Position numbers and translations under genes: made by a program | The notes under the pieces: generated by a model | The model's input: only the letters and a program-made list of their open reading frames with translations | Database searches by the model: none | Told to the model about the DNA's origin: nothing | Assembly (NCBI GenBank): GCA_964036045.1 | Contig: OZ038379.1 | Location: forward strand, 117,627,104-117,691,103 | DNA from: Eutreptiella sp. 'Long Island Sound 2002' | Taxonomy: Eukaryota; Euglenozoa; Euglenophyceae; Eutreptiales; Eutreptiaceae | Length of the DNA: 64,000 bases | Reading direction: 5' to 3' | Shown here: positions 32,521 to 45,469 of the stretch, in pieces | Numbering within the stretch: the first letter of the stretch is position 1 | How the letters are laid out: the number at the start of each line of letters is the position of its first letter

Positions 32521-34954
32521 TCCCCGCCCTGAGCTCCTGTTGAGTGGGCGGAGTGAGCACAAGTCTGTGAGGGCCTCAGTATGTCCCTTGCTTGCTTGCT
32601 CTCTCCTAGCTCAGGTTCAACGTTGTTCCGGTGGAGTGGTTGAAATGCTGCGCAAGTCGAGCAGCCCCCTAATCGAGTTGTTTGACACTGCCGTTTCGTG
32701 TCGCTCAGACCTCTGCGTGATGCTGACCTCCCGAAAGCGAGTTCGGCGGACCCAGTTCTGGTCCCTCTGTCCCTCTCATGCTTGAGTTGTAGTCGTTAAC
32801 CCCCCGCCCTGCTGAATACATGGGAAGGCAGGTGGGACTGCCTTCCATGCCGAGACCAGAGGCCCGAGCAGATGGCCACATTCCTGCTTGCTGAATTCAG
32901 CGGAAGCGAGCTGGATGGGTGGCCTACCCCCACCGTCCCAACCGTCAGCAGTTGTATGTCACTCCCCTTCCTGATGCATCCGTGGAAAGCCAGGTGGGGC
33001 GACTGACCCCTTGATCTTTGTGAGCTCCCGGGGCTTTGAAGCCCGTACAATGGTGCGCAACGGGTATGGCCGCCATTGACACTGCGAATGTGTGTGTGGT
33101 CTGGTCCCATGGCATATTCAGGGATCCAAATGGGGGGTGAGTGTGTAGAGTTGCTGGCTTACGGGCACTGTTCTCCCCCACTCCCCCTGATGACGCCTTA
33201 TCCTGCCCAGGGCATGGTTTTGGTGCTCAACACGGAGTGTGTTTACATGCCTTTTGACCTGTGTTACATCACTGCCCTGCCCTCCAGGATGCGTGTCATC
33301 CCCTGCTATAATTGCTCTGAATCACTCTTTCGGGCTGTTTACTCATACATCATATCTCAGCGACCCCGAAGGCTTTGAATCACTCTGAGGACCGCCATGT
33401 ACATGCCTACACGGTCCCGCTGGACCACTATGGAGCCAAAGATGCTCCCCATAAAGGACTCGAATCGACATATGGAGGTGACCACGATCGGCGTGTACAT
33501 TTCATTACATATGGTCTAGTTGGACCAGTACTTAAGTACAGATTGTGCTTGTGATACCTTGTGTCCATGAATGTGCCTGTGTCTGATATCCTGAAAGCGC
33601 CAGGCTGAAAGTCCAATTGCCTGAAGTGAACTCTCAGCGGTGCACCGCTGTCAGTCCCAGTGGGAGCCTGACGACTTGCCTCCGCAGTCAGGTGGTGACC
33701 TTTGGTGTCCTGACTTCGGTCAGTCTGGCTCGGACGTTGGTGGTTTGAGGAGTTGACGACTCCGCCCAGACTGCATGGAGACTCCCCCATGCGTGGCCTC
33801 TGTGGTGAAGGGGCGAGGGAGAAGAGGGCCTTGATGCCCGATCCCTTATGGAGGAGCTCTTGCGGCTTTACCACTCGGGACTCGCTTCTTGGATATGCAC
33901 ATGGTGCGCCTTGGAAGGACCCGTGGGGACTCTCCCCCAGCCTGCGGCCTTGGGAAGCCTGGACTGTCCTGACGGATTTCTGTGGTTGCTCTCGACCTGT
34001 GAGACCACCTCGGTCGTCCTGTGACGCCTATGTTGGCTGTTTATGCCACTGCAACTCTGGTAGTGACCGTCGCAGGCGGCACCCGGTGCGCCTGGTATGG
34101 ATTAACAGGTCCTTTTGATGCCGAACAATCGCCGCCAGGACCCAGGACTTGATATTGCATACGTTACTGGTTTTTAAATCCATTTACACGTCAGAACTTG
34201 TTAGCCTTTAAAGAATGTCATCGATTTTGGGGAATTATTACCGTTTATTTGGGGAATCTAAGTTATGTGGATATCCTGACTGAAGTTTGGGCCTGGGGAG
34301 AAAACCCCCTCCCTCCGGGTGTGATCGAGCCCCCCGAGGGTTTGCTCTAAGAAGGGGGTTGAAGCGGTACCCAGGACCCCATGGCCCATAGGGCAAATGT
34401 CCATCCTTTCCCGTCACCTACGCCTATTCTCCGTCCTGCTTGTGGGGATATGTTTCCTCCAGCCCATTGGGAACCGGCATGCGACCGGTCCCGTCCTTAA
34501 CCTTCGCAATCGATTAAATCGATCAGGATATTTTATGATTTCAATTCAATGATCGAATCTTCCGGGAAATCGATTAATATCGATATATCTGACCAAAGTT
34601 CTCGCCGCCATGAGAATGTTGCCCGTTGTCCCCTGCACACGTGTTAATGCCGTGTCTCCGTGGCGAGTTTTGTTTTGACTTTTCCTCCTGTAGTTTTGAG
34701 GTTGGAACGAAAGTTAAGTGATGGATGTGTACGGTTTCTCATGTACTTTCATCTAGCTGGTATGCTCACCAGAACCTTCTGCCGTCGCGTCTGGGAGTAA
34801 ATGGACGCGCAAGCTTTTCCGTCACGCGACCGAACTCATGGTTGTCATAGACCATGAATTTGTAGGGAACTCTACATCTCCCCTCTTTTCCTTCCTTTCA
34901 CGCCCCTTTCACATGGGCATATCGCTTTCTTTGGGGAAGGGGCTTATAGGGGTG
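32521..34954 (+). other. Noncoding stretch after the chromovirus
   Basis: No domain is recognised in any frame. It probably includes the 3' untranslated region of family B and unrelated DNA. Around 34500-34590 it is rich in ATCGAT palindromes. AAGAAGGGGGTTGAAG near 34351 is a purine run, but no LTR copy follows it. Confidence 0.35.
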
Positions 34955-35900
34955 TTTTAGGACACACATGGGTGCGAAAAGCCCCAGTCAAAATCGTGCG
35001 CAAGCGCTAACGTTGTGTACTTGTGAGCATGAACAGAAAAAAGTCAACACAGTGCTCACAAGACCAAATGCCCAAGGTCATTTTCGATTTTGAAGCTAAC
35101 ACAACGATGGCTCCACGCATCTCAATGCGCACCAAAACATGGTCGTATGGAAGGACGACCTTTCCTCTACAATTTGGCCAAAATGGCCCTGGCGCCAAGG
35201 CTCGCCCTCAAAGCCAAGGGCCATATGAGCCTCCAATCAAGGCAATATGGAAACTAGAGCCCACGAAGGACCTCGCGTATTGCTTGTATGATTTCTTCAA
35301 GCCTATCTAGTATTTTATATAATATTGGCTTGTGAGCACGCGCGCCCAGGCTGCCTTTTGCACACGTGCCCATATGCATTCATGGTTGACTTGGGATCCA
35401 AGGGAGGACTTGATGCATAGTAGTTTTTGGGACACACATGGATGCGAAAAACCCAAGTCATAATCGTGCCCAAACACCAACTTTGTGTACTTGTGAGCAT
35501 GCACATATATAACTTAACACACTGCTCACAGGACCGAGAGCCCTAGGGCATTTTGGACTCAGGAGCTCACTCAACGATGGCTCCACAATATTCAATGCGC
35601 ACCAAAACATGGTCGTATGGAAGGACGAATTTTCCTCTAAAATCTGGCCAAAATGGCCGTGGCACCAAGGCTCGTTCTCAGAGCCAAGGGCCACATGAGC
35701 CTCCAAACAAGGCAATATGGAACGTGGAGAGCAGGAGGAGCAATGTGTATGGCTTGTTTGTATTTCCATGCCTATCTACTATTTTATATAATATTGCCTT
35801 GTGAGGACGCGCGCCCAGGCTGCCTTTTTCACACGTGCCCATATGCATACATGGTTGCCTTGCGATCTAAGGGAGGACTTGACCCATAGTAAGTATATTT
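34955..35900 (+). repeat. ~470-bp tandem repeat, two units
   Basis: GGACACACATGGNTGCGAAAA occurs at about 34960 and 35430. The two units stay similar through ACTTGTGAGCATG, GCACCAAAACATGGTCGTAT and GCGCGCCCAGGCTGCC to GGGAGGACTTGA, about 85-90 per cent by eye. The right half of unit 2 is part of the long inverted repeat. Confidence 0.7.
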
Positions 35901-37937
35901 TGAAACACCTACTATGGGCCCTTCAATTTGCATCCATGCCATATTATATGGGCTTTGGTGTCCCATGGGTTTATATGACCCAATATTGGAACTTTAGCCA
36001 TATTTCCCACTTTTAGTGTGCGCCAAGGGCCGAAGTGTTAAAAATGGTTTTCTTGTGTTCCGGACCCGAACTAACGTTGACAAAGGGACTTAAGGCTTTG
36101 GGTTGCTTCCATGCAAAAGCCTAAAGTCCATCTCACTTGGGAACCGGAGATACAATTTTTGTAGTAGACACGTTTGGGACTACTGACCCTCGTTTTGGCA
36201 ATAATGGCATCCAACCCCATCTCCCCCTTGATGTTCGCCCCCGGCTTGTGTGCACCCGCTGTCGAAGGTAAAGGGTGATTTCGAAGGGGGATATAAACCC
36301 GCCTTGAATAGGCTGTGTCCCCTTGTGTCCTCTCCTTGCGATGGGAGAGCCATGGGTCGCTCAATACGGGGTAGACTGCCTGTTGCCATTTTTCGTGCAC
36401 CGTTTCCCCCCTAACAGGACAAATGGGTAGAGGCAACCTCAAGAGTTGACATGGCACATATGTTGGAACCTAAGTCCCATGTGTCTATAGCAAACTCGGT
36501 TGGATCATTGTTCGCTCTGACAATGGAGATATGAGATCGTGGATGCCGGACGTTTCGGCCAATTTTGGCTGTTCTTGCCGTTTTTGGTCAGCTTGGGAAT
36601 ACCATATCTCCATGGGGCAAAGAACCTAGCCAGAAAGGGTGTGGAGATTCTTGTAGCAGGTGACAAAGGGTAAATGGCCCTAGAGCTTGGTATTTGTTCC
36701 TCCGGCCTAGCCGGTGCTAGGCAACTTACGGCGCGTGCCACGTTGCCAAATTTTGCCTTTCTTGCTTTTTTGTGCCCCGTCGCGTGGCCCTCCCCTCGGG
36801 GAACAGGAAGCAGCCAACGTGACAGCAAGCCAAACCCCCATGCACGGAACCGGAGGGCGTATCAAGGCCGGTGGATCAAGGGTTGGCTTGACGAGATCGC
36901 CACAAATGCTCAGCCCGGTCGGCCACCTGGGATGGCCAATTTTGCCCGTTTTGGCATCCTTACCGCACCTGGCAACCCATTGGCCCCAAGATGCCAGGGA
37001 ATCTGGGGGAACAAAGTGGCATTGAGCCTTAGAGATTTCATACTTGAAGGGCAGAGGGTTGATTGCTTCGCCTCTGCCCTCGTATGGCCTGGCCGAGGGG
37101 TCAATTTTCAACTTTTTTGAGCCATAGTCAGAATGGGCTGAAACAGCCCATTTTCAGCCCCCAACTCCTAGGGGATAGTGGTCGGGCCATATCTCCTGGT
37201 CAGAGGAACGCTGGGACCCGCCATTAGAGGTGCATAAGGAGTCACCGTCAGTCAAACTTGAACTTCATTGGTTCTTGGAAACGTGTTTGTGGCTGGTCGG
37301 GAGATTTTTCCCTTGGAAGGGGTCTAGGGTCCAGTTTGGACAATTGCGTGGGTTGTGTTTGAACCCCCGTACCACTGAGGAGGTGGCACCCAGGGATGGG
37401 ATTTGGTTCGGGACTGAGTATCTATTGCCCTGAGGGGCCCTTACCCCGGTCCATGGCTTAAACCACCTCTGTACATACGCTGATGCTTTTTTTTACATAC
37501 TTTTGTCCTGCTTCAGAGTGGCAAGGATCCTACAACGCTTTCTTCTATGAGGATGCCCTTGCGAGTGCAGTGCTTTGCCTGCCTGCTTGCTTGCATGTCC
37601 GCCGCAGCGTCCCGTGGCCAGGCCCCCCCACAGAAACGTGTCAATGGTGGGCAGAGGGACCAGAAAGAAGGGGCAGAGGGAATGGTGGCGGCCTGTGGGT
37701 GTTGGAAGCGCGGCGCTCTGTGGCCATTGTAGGCGGGGTAGCCTTCACAGGAATTGACTGCAGTTCCTGTGGTGGTGGCGGAGCAGGGGGGAGTGGGGTG
37801 CTTGTTGTACATATCGTCCATGTTTCCTCCGGAAGCTCTCTGCGGCTATCAAGATTGTGTGGACAATCTCTGAATGGTGCTAAACACAGGCAAAACACAG
37901 GTGTATTGTGCATGTGTGGTCTTTTTTTCAGGCAACA
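35771..37937 (+). repeat. Inverted repeat, left arm
   Basis: Starts at CCTATCTACTATTTTATATA, inside the second tandem unit, and ends at TTTTCAGGCAA. It has mirrored open frames on both strands, none with a known domain. Confidence 0.8.
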
Positions 37938-38084
37938 TCCCAAGATCACCTCGGTGATCCCTGTGGAGGATACACATGCCCGTGCTATCCTGCCGAGAGG
38001 ACCACCTATGATGTCAATCAAAGCGCGATGGAATGGCGCTGAGGACAGGCATTCTAAAAGAAAGGCATGTTGGCACCCGAGGGG

Positions 38085-39194
38085 CACCTCTGATGGCGGG
38101 TCCCAGCGTTCCTCTGACCAGGAGATATGGCCCGACCACTATCCCCTAGGAGTTGGGGGCTGAAAATGGGCTGTTTCAGCGCATTCTGACTATGGCTCAA
38201 AAAAGTTGAAAATTGACCCCTCGGCCAGGCCATACGAGGGCAGAGGCGAAGCAATCAACCCTCTGCCCTTCAAGTATGAAATCTCTAAGGCTCAATGCCA
38301 CTTTGTTCCCCCAGATTCCCTGGCATCTTGGGGCCAATGGGTTGCCAGGTGGGGTAAGGATGCCAAAACGGGCAAAATTGGCCATCCCAGGTGGCCGACC
38401 GGCTGAGCATTTGTGGTGATCTCGTCAAGCCAACCCTTGAATCACCGGCCTTGATACGCCCTCAGGTTCCGTGCATCGGGGTTTGGCTTGCTGTCACGTT
38501 GGCTGCTTCCTGTTCCCCGAGGGGAGGGCCACGCGACGGGGCACAAAAAAGCAAGAAAGGCAAAATTTGGCAACGTGGCACGCGCCGTAAGTTGCCTAGC
38601 ACCTGCTAGGCCGGAGGAACAAATACAGAGCTCTAGGGCCATTTACCCTTTGTCACCTGCTACAAGAATCTCCACATCCTTCTGGCTAGATTCTTTGCCC
38701 CATGGAGATATGGTATTCCCAAGCTGACCAAAAACGGCAAGAACAGCCAAAATTGGCCGAAACGGCCGGCATCCACGATCTCATATCTCCATGATCAGAG
38801 CGAACAATGATCCAACCGAGTTTGCTATAGACACATGGGACTTAGGTTCCAACATATGTGCCATGTCAACTCTTGAGGTTGCCTCTACCCATTTGTCCTG
38901 TTAGGGGGGAAACGGTGCACGAAAAATGGCAACAGGCAGTCTACCCCGTATTGAGCGACCCATGGCTCTCCCATCGCAAGGAGAGGACACAACGGGACAC
39001 AGCCTATTCGAGGCGGGTTTATGTCCTTCTTCGAAATCACCCTTTACCTTGGACAGCGAGTGCACACAACCCGGGGGCGAACATCAAGTAGGAGATGGGG
39101 TTGGATGCCATTATTGCCAAAACGAGGGTCAGTAGTCCCAAACGTGTCTACTACAAAAATTGTATCTCCGGTTCCCAAGTGAGATGGACTTTAG
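38085..39194 (-). repeat. Inverted repeat, internal partial arm
   Basis: Direct copy of 39901-41010 (offset 1816) and therefore inverted relative to 36122-37231. It gives the left arm a second, nearer pairing partner. Confidence 0.8.
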
Positions 39195-41361
39195 GCTTGC
39201 CTGAAAAGAAGACCACACATGCACAATACACCTGTGTTTTGCCTGTGTTTAGCACCATTCAGAGATTGTCCACACAATCTTGATAGCCGGAGAGAGCTTC
39301 CGGAGGAAACATGGACGATATACACAACAAGCACCCCACTCCCCCCTGCTCCGCCACCACCACAGGAACTGCAGTCAATTCCTGTGAAGGCTACCCCGCC
39401 TACAATGGCCACAGAGCGCCGCGCTTCCAACACCCACAGGCCGCCACCATTCCCTCTGCCCCCTCTTTCTGGTCCCTCTGCCCACCATTGACACGTTTCT
39501 GTGGGGGGGCCTGGCCACGGGACGCTGCGGCAGACATGCAAGCAAGCAGGCAGGCAAAGCACTGCACTCGCAAGTGCATCCTCATAGAAGAAAGCGTTGT
39601 AGGATCCTTGCCACTCTGAAACAGGACAAAAGTATGTAAAAAAAAGCATCAGCGTATGTACAGAGGTGGTTTAAGCCATGGACTTGGGTAAGGGCCCCTC
39701 AGGGCAATAGATACTCAGTCCCGAACCAAATCCCATCCCTGGGTGCCACCTCCTCAGTGGTACGGGGGTTCAAACACAACCCACGCAATTGTCCAAACTG
39801 GACCCTAGACCCCTTCCAAGGGAAAAATTTCCCGACCAGCCACAAACGCGTTTCCAAGAACCAATGAAGTTCAAGTTTGACTGACGGTGACTCCTTATGC
39901 ACCTCTGATGGCGGGTCCCAGCGTTCCTCTGACCAGGAGATATGGCCCGACCACTATCCCCTAGGAGTTGGGGGCTGAAAATGGGCTGTTTCAGCCCATT
40001 CTGACTATGGCTCAAAAAAGTTGAAGATTGACCCCTCGGCCAGGCCATACGAGGGCAGAGGCGAAGCAATCAACCCTCTGCCCTTCAAGTATGAAATTCC
40101 TAAGGCTCAATGCCACTTTGTTCCCCCAGATTCCCTGGCATCTTGGGGCCAATGGGTTGCCAGGTGCGGTAAGGATGCCAAAACGGGCAAAATTGGCCAT
40201 CCCAGGTGGCCGACCGGGCTGAGCATTTGTGGCGATCTCGTCAAGCCAACCCCTGATCCACCGGCCTTGATACGCCCTCCGGTTCCGTGCATCGGGGTTT
40301 GGCTTGCTGTCACGTTGGCTGCTTCCTGTTCCCCGAGGGGAGGGCCACGCGACGGGGCACAAAAAAGCAAGAAAGGCAAAATTTGGCAACGTGGCACGCG
40401 CCGTAAGTTGCCTAGCACCGGCTAGGCCGGAGGAACAAATACCAAGCTCTAGGGCCATTTACCCTTTGTCACCTGCTACAAGAATCTCCACACCCTTCTG
40501 GCTAGGTTCTTTGCCCCATGGAGATATGGTATTCCCAAGCTGACCAGAAACGGCAAGAACAGCCAAAATTGGCCGAAACGTCCGGCATCCACGATCTCAT
40601 ATCTCCATTATCAGAGCGAACAATGATCCAACCGAGTTTGCTATAGACACATGGGACTTAGGTTCCAACATATGTGCCATGTCAACTCTTGAGGTTGCCT
40701 CTACCCATTTGTCCTGTTAGGGGGGAAACGGTGCACGAAAAATGGCAACAGGCAGTCTACCCCGTATTGAGCGACCCATGGCTCTCCCATCGCAAGGAGA
40801 GGACACAAGGGGACACAGCCTATTCAAGGCGGGTTTATGTCCCCCTTCGAAATCACCCTTTACCTTGGACAGCGGGTGCACACAACCCGGGGGCGAACAT
40901 CAAGGGGGAGATGGGGTTGGATGCCATTATTGCCAAAACGAGGGTCAGTAGTCCCAAACGTGTCTACTACAAAAATTGTATCTCCGGTTCCCAAGTGAGA
41001 TGGACTTTAGGCTTTTGCATGGAAGCAACCCAAAGCCTTAAGTCCCTTTGTCAACGTTAGTTCGGGTCCGAAGCACAAGAAAACCATTTTTAACACTTCG
41101 GCCCTTGGCGCACACTAAAAGTGGGAAATATGGCTAAAGTTCCAATATTGGGTCATATAAACCCATGGGACACCAAAGCCCATATAATATGGCATAGATG
41201 CAAATTGAAGGACCCATAGTAGGTGTTTCAAAATATACTTACTATGGGTCAAGTCCTCCCTTAGATCGCAAGGCAACCATGTATGCATATGGGCACGTGT
41301 GAAAAAGGCAGCCTGGGCGCGCGTCCCCACAAGGCAATATTATATAAAATAGTAGATAGGG
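39195..41361 (-). repeat. Inverted repeat, right arm
   Basis: Mirror of the left arm, ending TAAAATAGTAGATAGG. The flank beyond 41361 is GC-rich and unrelated to the left flank. Confidence 0.8.
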
Positions 41362-42054
41362 GGGCACACAGTGCCTCCATGAGGGGTGTATTCTTGAGGC
41401 AGTCACCCTCCCCTGGACGCTGGTTTCTCACCCTTGCTGCCGGGGCCCGCTGCCCAATGACTATGGGCACGCTGTCCAGGCGTGTGGGCCCATACTCCCA
41501 ACAGTGCGCGTGCCCTTGCGGGAGTGGTTCCCGTTGGGGCGACGGGGGTGCTTTCCGAGGGGGCGCACCTGCTGCGGTGCGTGTTGCGTCGCATCTTGTT
41601 GAATGCCATGGCTGTGCCTGTTGTGTGTGCTTCCCAGGTTTGCGGCACCCGGTGGCCGTTGTTGCTTGGTACCTATTTGTGTGCCGTAGTTCTGGCCGGC
41701 GGTGTGCCTCTAGGGCGTGCCTTGCCGCCCCGCTTTGGTTTGCTGCGGCTCGTCCGGTCCGGTCGCTCCCAGTGCGCCGGTTGGCTTTCCCGTCCCCATG
41801 GTGCCTTCTCCTACCGGGTGCTTTGCGCCCCTGCTTTTCATGGGCGCCTGCTCGGGGCACGTGGAGGGTGGCTTAGAACCGGGGTCAAGCTGCGTGCCGC
41901 TGGCCCCCGCCGCGGCGCGGCTGCTGAGCTCGCGCCACATCGTACCTGTTTCGGGCCCCGCTGTGGGGTTGTCTCTGCTGGGTCCCTCCAGCGTCGGCAT
42001 TGGGCTGCGTTCACTCAAGTGGTTGGGCGTGTGTGTCACGCATCTGTTTTCCCG
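41362..42054 (+). other. GC-rich block 1
   Basis: Abrupt change to G/T/C-rich sequence with few A residues. Long frames (41482-42147 and 41283-41876) are open on composition grounds and show no known domain. It abuts the remains of a family C 3' end at about 42055. Confidence 0.4.
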
Positions 42055-42130
42055 ACTACGAAAACCTCATTACAATTTTTTTGTGGGTTACGTGATCCAG
42101 GCCAAGCCTCCCCTCCTCTTTGGGAAGTAA

Positions 42131-42808
42131 TGAAGACTAACACTTAATCGGTTTTATCACTCTTTTGAAGCTTAAAGTACACTTTTCGAAGTAACTGGGG
42201 TTATAACCCTAGCCCCCCCAAACGAAAGTCACCCCTACCAATCAAGTGAGCGGAGGTATCTTCCTTCATATGGAGCTTATACCGAAGTAAAATAGGCACT
42301 TCATGCCTTGGGCCTTTTAGGTTAAGCCTAGTCGTCTCCCACCTCAGGATGCCTGTACTGGAATGTCTCAACTACTTATTGCGGTTCTACCTTTTAACTC
42401 ATTCTGAAATCAGTTGCTAGGCCATGCCGGGCAAGCCATATCCTGTGTCTGGCCCATCCAACATTCCCCTGATTCCTAACTCACTCCATTGCATGTCAGG
42501 CCGTGCACATGAAGTGGTTGGGCCTGTCTGTGGGGCCGAATATATGCCATTTTTCACTAAAACATCAATTGTTTTGTTGCTACATGACTGGAGCTTTGTA
42601 ATTAGACCTGCATTGTGCATTGTGCAGCCCCACTTTAGTCTTCATTTTTTGATTTGACAGGCCTTCATCCTGATTTGAGTTCCAACTGGTGCCCAGACTT
42701 CTCTTTTTCATTTTCTTTTGGACTGCATTTTGAATCGGGGAAAAGTGTCAAGGTTTTCTCCTTCAAAAACATCGTACAAGCACAGGATTGGGTAAGTCAG
42801 ACAGTTAT
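42131..42808 (+). repeat. Long terminal repeat, family C (LTR-C), 5' LTR of C1
   Basis: Starts TGAAGACTAACACTTAATCG and aligns along its length with the reverse complement of 49935-50610 (about 75-80 per cent by eye). A degenerate primer binding site, TGGTAGGTGAGA, lies at 42811-42822. Similarity to C2 extends upstream to about 42055 into what would be polypurine-tract sequence, so a second truncated family C element ended here. Confidence 0.65.
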
Positions 42809-42960
42809 TTTGGTAGGTGAGACAGCCCCCTAGTAGACTAAAGCACATCACAAAGAAGAACACGGGTATCCAAAATTCTGAAATGTCTGTCACCTTCAGT
42901 GCCAAAACGGAACCAATCACCGGCAGGCCAAGGGCTGGCAATTTGGGGCCAGGACCATCA

Positions 42961-44882
42961 TCTACAAGTAGGATTCCCCGTGATACTGGTTCCCTAGGAC
43001 ATCATAAAGCAAGAGGGGCCAGAAGATATATACCTGCTGACATCCCTACAGCCCGTGAGGGTTCCGCCTTAACGGCGGAGAACCTGGAAAGGCTGGGGAG
43101 TAGGGATCCTATGAGGGCTGCAGTAGCATCCTTGGTGGCCCGTTGCACCCCTTTTCTTACTCGCTCTGCTACTCGCCCTGATCCTGCAAATGAAAAATTG
43201 GCAAGGATGGAGGAGTGGTGAGGCAGAGACTCGGTTGACACGATCAAACCCAGGGATCCAGAGTGGGAGTTACCTTATGTTGCTGACGCTGACTCCATCA
43301 CTTCCGCCAAGATGTTCAACGACTGAGAGTCCAGCGCGCCCACGCCCTAACTGAGGAAGCAGCCCGAACCTGTATGTGTTGAGGGAGCCTTGCCCCCACG
43401 AGAGGTGTCTGCTAAAATTGCTGTCAATGAGACCGTGGAGCTCCTCAGTAGGGGCTTTGGTGCCAGTGAAGAGGACCAAGAGCTGAGTGCCTTGTCCGCG
43501 GCACTAAAAGCCAAATTGGGCTGTGTGATGTGAAGATGCCCCCCGCTACCATGTCCAACCGTGTGGAACTGCTGATCAAGGACGTGAAGAGCTGCAGAGG
43601 CATCCCCAGCACCCCCATGGACACCAGTCATAGCCCTTTCTACGCCCATGTGAGGACTTTGCCTGTCTGTAGTGTGGGCATCACCTCTGAGGCTGAGATC
43701 AAGAGCTATGGCCTGGCTGCGCGGGCGCCACTGGCCATTACACATCCCCTGGATCAGGTGACAAAGGTGTGCCTGGTAGAGGAACAAAGGCTATCGGGAC
43801 AGGGAACCTCCAGATTGAACTCCCCGAGTTCGATCCCAAAAAACTGCCCAATTGAGTGGGCTGAGTAGTTCTCCAAATGTTTAGTCCTCACAGATCAGCA
43901 ACATGCTGATGTCAAGAGAAAGTGCACTCTCAGGAAGAAGTCGCTGAAAAAGAAATTTCTCCAGCGGCACATGAATACGGCTATCAGGAAGAGCTCCAAG
44001 TAGGGTGATTTCCTGAAGAGACAGAAACAGATGCATCCAGTCTGTGAGACGGTCCTGAGTGTCCGTATTGAACTCAAGGAGGTGCCTTCACTCCCCGAAG
44101 TTGCATCAGTTGCCCGCATCTTAGTCTTTGTTCCGCAGCTGGAGGAGCTAATGGGGCGTATGAACCCCACAACCCAGGGGCCTACGGAGCCTCATGTTCG
44201 GCTCGTAGGGAAGATTCTTCCCAAGACTTGGGAGAACTGCAGGGATACCCACGAGAGGAAACCTCGTACGCAGGCCTATGATGATCTGATTGATCTGGCA
44301 ATGGAGAGGGAGAGCGACTCTCACATGGACAAATACATGTGCAAGCATCTGCGAAGGGAAAGCCCTGCTGAAAGGAATCCTTGAGGGAGATCATCTCAAC
44401 CCCACTGGAGCCCGGGTAAGGGCTCCGGTGGGCAGTTGAACCACATGCAGGAGGACCCCCCATCCAAATGCAAAGGGACCCCAAATTTTTTGTACTGTCG
44501 TCCTATGGACGACGAAGGTGGACCTTGCCAAGCGCGTGAGTGTGATGGGCGAACCTCGTGCTTGCTGCAACCTCAGCGCAAGCAGAAAGCAAAGGATGGT
44601 CAAGAGGTGAAACACCAAGACGACTTCTGCTGCCCAATTTTGTGCCGATATTGTGGCAAGCGTCTACATTACTACGATGAATGCCACCTAAAACGCTACG
44701 AATCTGAAAAACAAAATAAAGCAGATGAAGAAAGCCGGAAGAACGGCGGAAAGGGTAATCCTTATGGGGGACGCCGTAGCCCGGGGAGATCCCGTGGTAA
44801 GGGAAACCCTGGTGGACGACGTATGTTGCCAGCCCCTGCCACTGGTGGGAGGGGTCTGCCTAGCCCTGTCCGCCAAAGGTGA
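42961..44882 (+). pseudogene. gag: gag, copy C1
   Basis: Matches C2 gag piece by piece. IPRDTGSLGHHKARGARRYI is in the N-terminal part. LPRDVKSCRG-type sequence (LIKDVKSCRGIPSTPMDTSH) is near 43570-43630. Capsid remnants follow (VPQLEELMGRMNPTTQGPTE, KTWENCRDTHERKPRTQAYD). The CCHC knuckle CRYCGKRLHYYDEC (CX2CX4HX4C) is near 44650-44690, with a Lys/Gly/Arg tail. Frames change at several points and the capsid is interrupted by stops at 43866-43868 and near 44000. Confidence 0.75.
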
Positions 44883-45440
44883 GCAGCCGGGTGAAAACAG
44901 AAGTGCACCCCCCTCCCTCCCCAAGCACTGGCGGTGCCGACAACAGGTGCCTGCAGGCTGCCGGTGTGCAGGTAAAGCTACCTGAAGAGGGATATTGGGG
45001 TGGCTCCGAGGAAGAGGATTTGGCTTTCTGGATCACTATCAAAATAGCTGATCAGGTTTTGAAGGCGGTGTTGGATACGGGCGCCACGCTCTCAATCCTG
45101 GCTCGCAGATTGCTAAAGCAAGCCAAGATCCAGAAATCCAACACCTTGGTGATAAGGGTTTGAGATGGCAGAACCATCCATTCCCTCGGGGGGGGGGTGA
45201 TGTGACCGTGTGTCCTGGCAATGAAGCGGTGACCTTGCACTACACGTGCCTGACGCAGACGCCTTTGACATCGTCATTGGCACAGATTTCCTACGCCATA
45301 AACCCCAGGGTGAACCTGTTGTCCTTGCAACGTCCCTCCGCCGTACACTGCGACTTGGGCGGTGCAAATTTCTCTGTCCCTCCGGAGCTGTCAGGACCAG
45401 AAGAATCCGGTATGCGCTACCTGAACTGGTCGTATCAAGC
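44879..45440 (+). pseudogene. aspartic protease, copy C1
   Basis: Open from the gag tail without a stop (EEGYWGGSEEEDLAFWITIK), unlike the other copies. Active site VLDTGATLSILARR near 45065-45105; TGA at 45161-45163. A run of ten G residues (45188-45197) precedes the second half, DADAFDIVIGTDFL, which is in another frame. Confidence 0.75.
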
Positions 45441-45469
45441 TGAAAACTATCAGTTGGTGCCGTCTGTCT

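Larger units (their letters stand above)
35771..41361. mobile_element. Foldback-like element with 2.17-kb inverted arms
   Basis: Left arm 35771-37937 is the reverse complement of right arm 39195-41361 at about 98 per cent by eye (paired positions sum to 77132). Between them lie 147 bp of unique sequence (37938-38084) and a 1.1-kb segment (38085-39194) that repeats part of the right arm. No transposase-like frame is found, so if mobile it is non-autonomous. The structure resembles foldback or long-TIR DNA elements, but an inverted segmental duplication is equally possible. No target duplication was found at the outer ends. Confidence 0.65.

Noticed and set aside
35801-41330. Repeated open frames such as 36674-37120, 40012-40458 and 37483-38163
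   Set aside because: They are the same sequence read in each arm of the inverted repeat. They occur in overlapping frames on both strands and show no family resemblance.
32521-42000. 3' LTR of the chromovirus
   Set aside because: No copy of TGCAATAGGGTTGG or of the LTR-B end was seen in either orientation.
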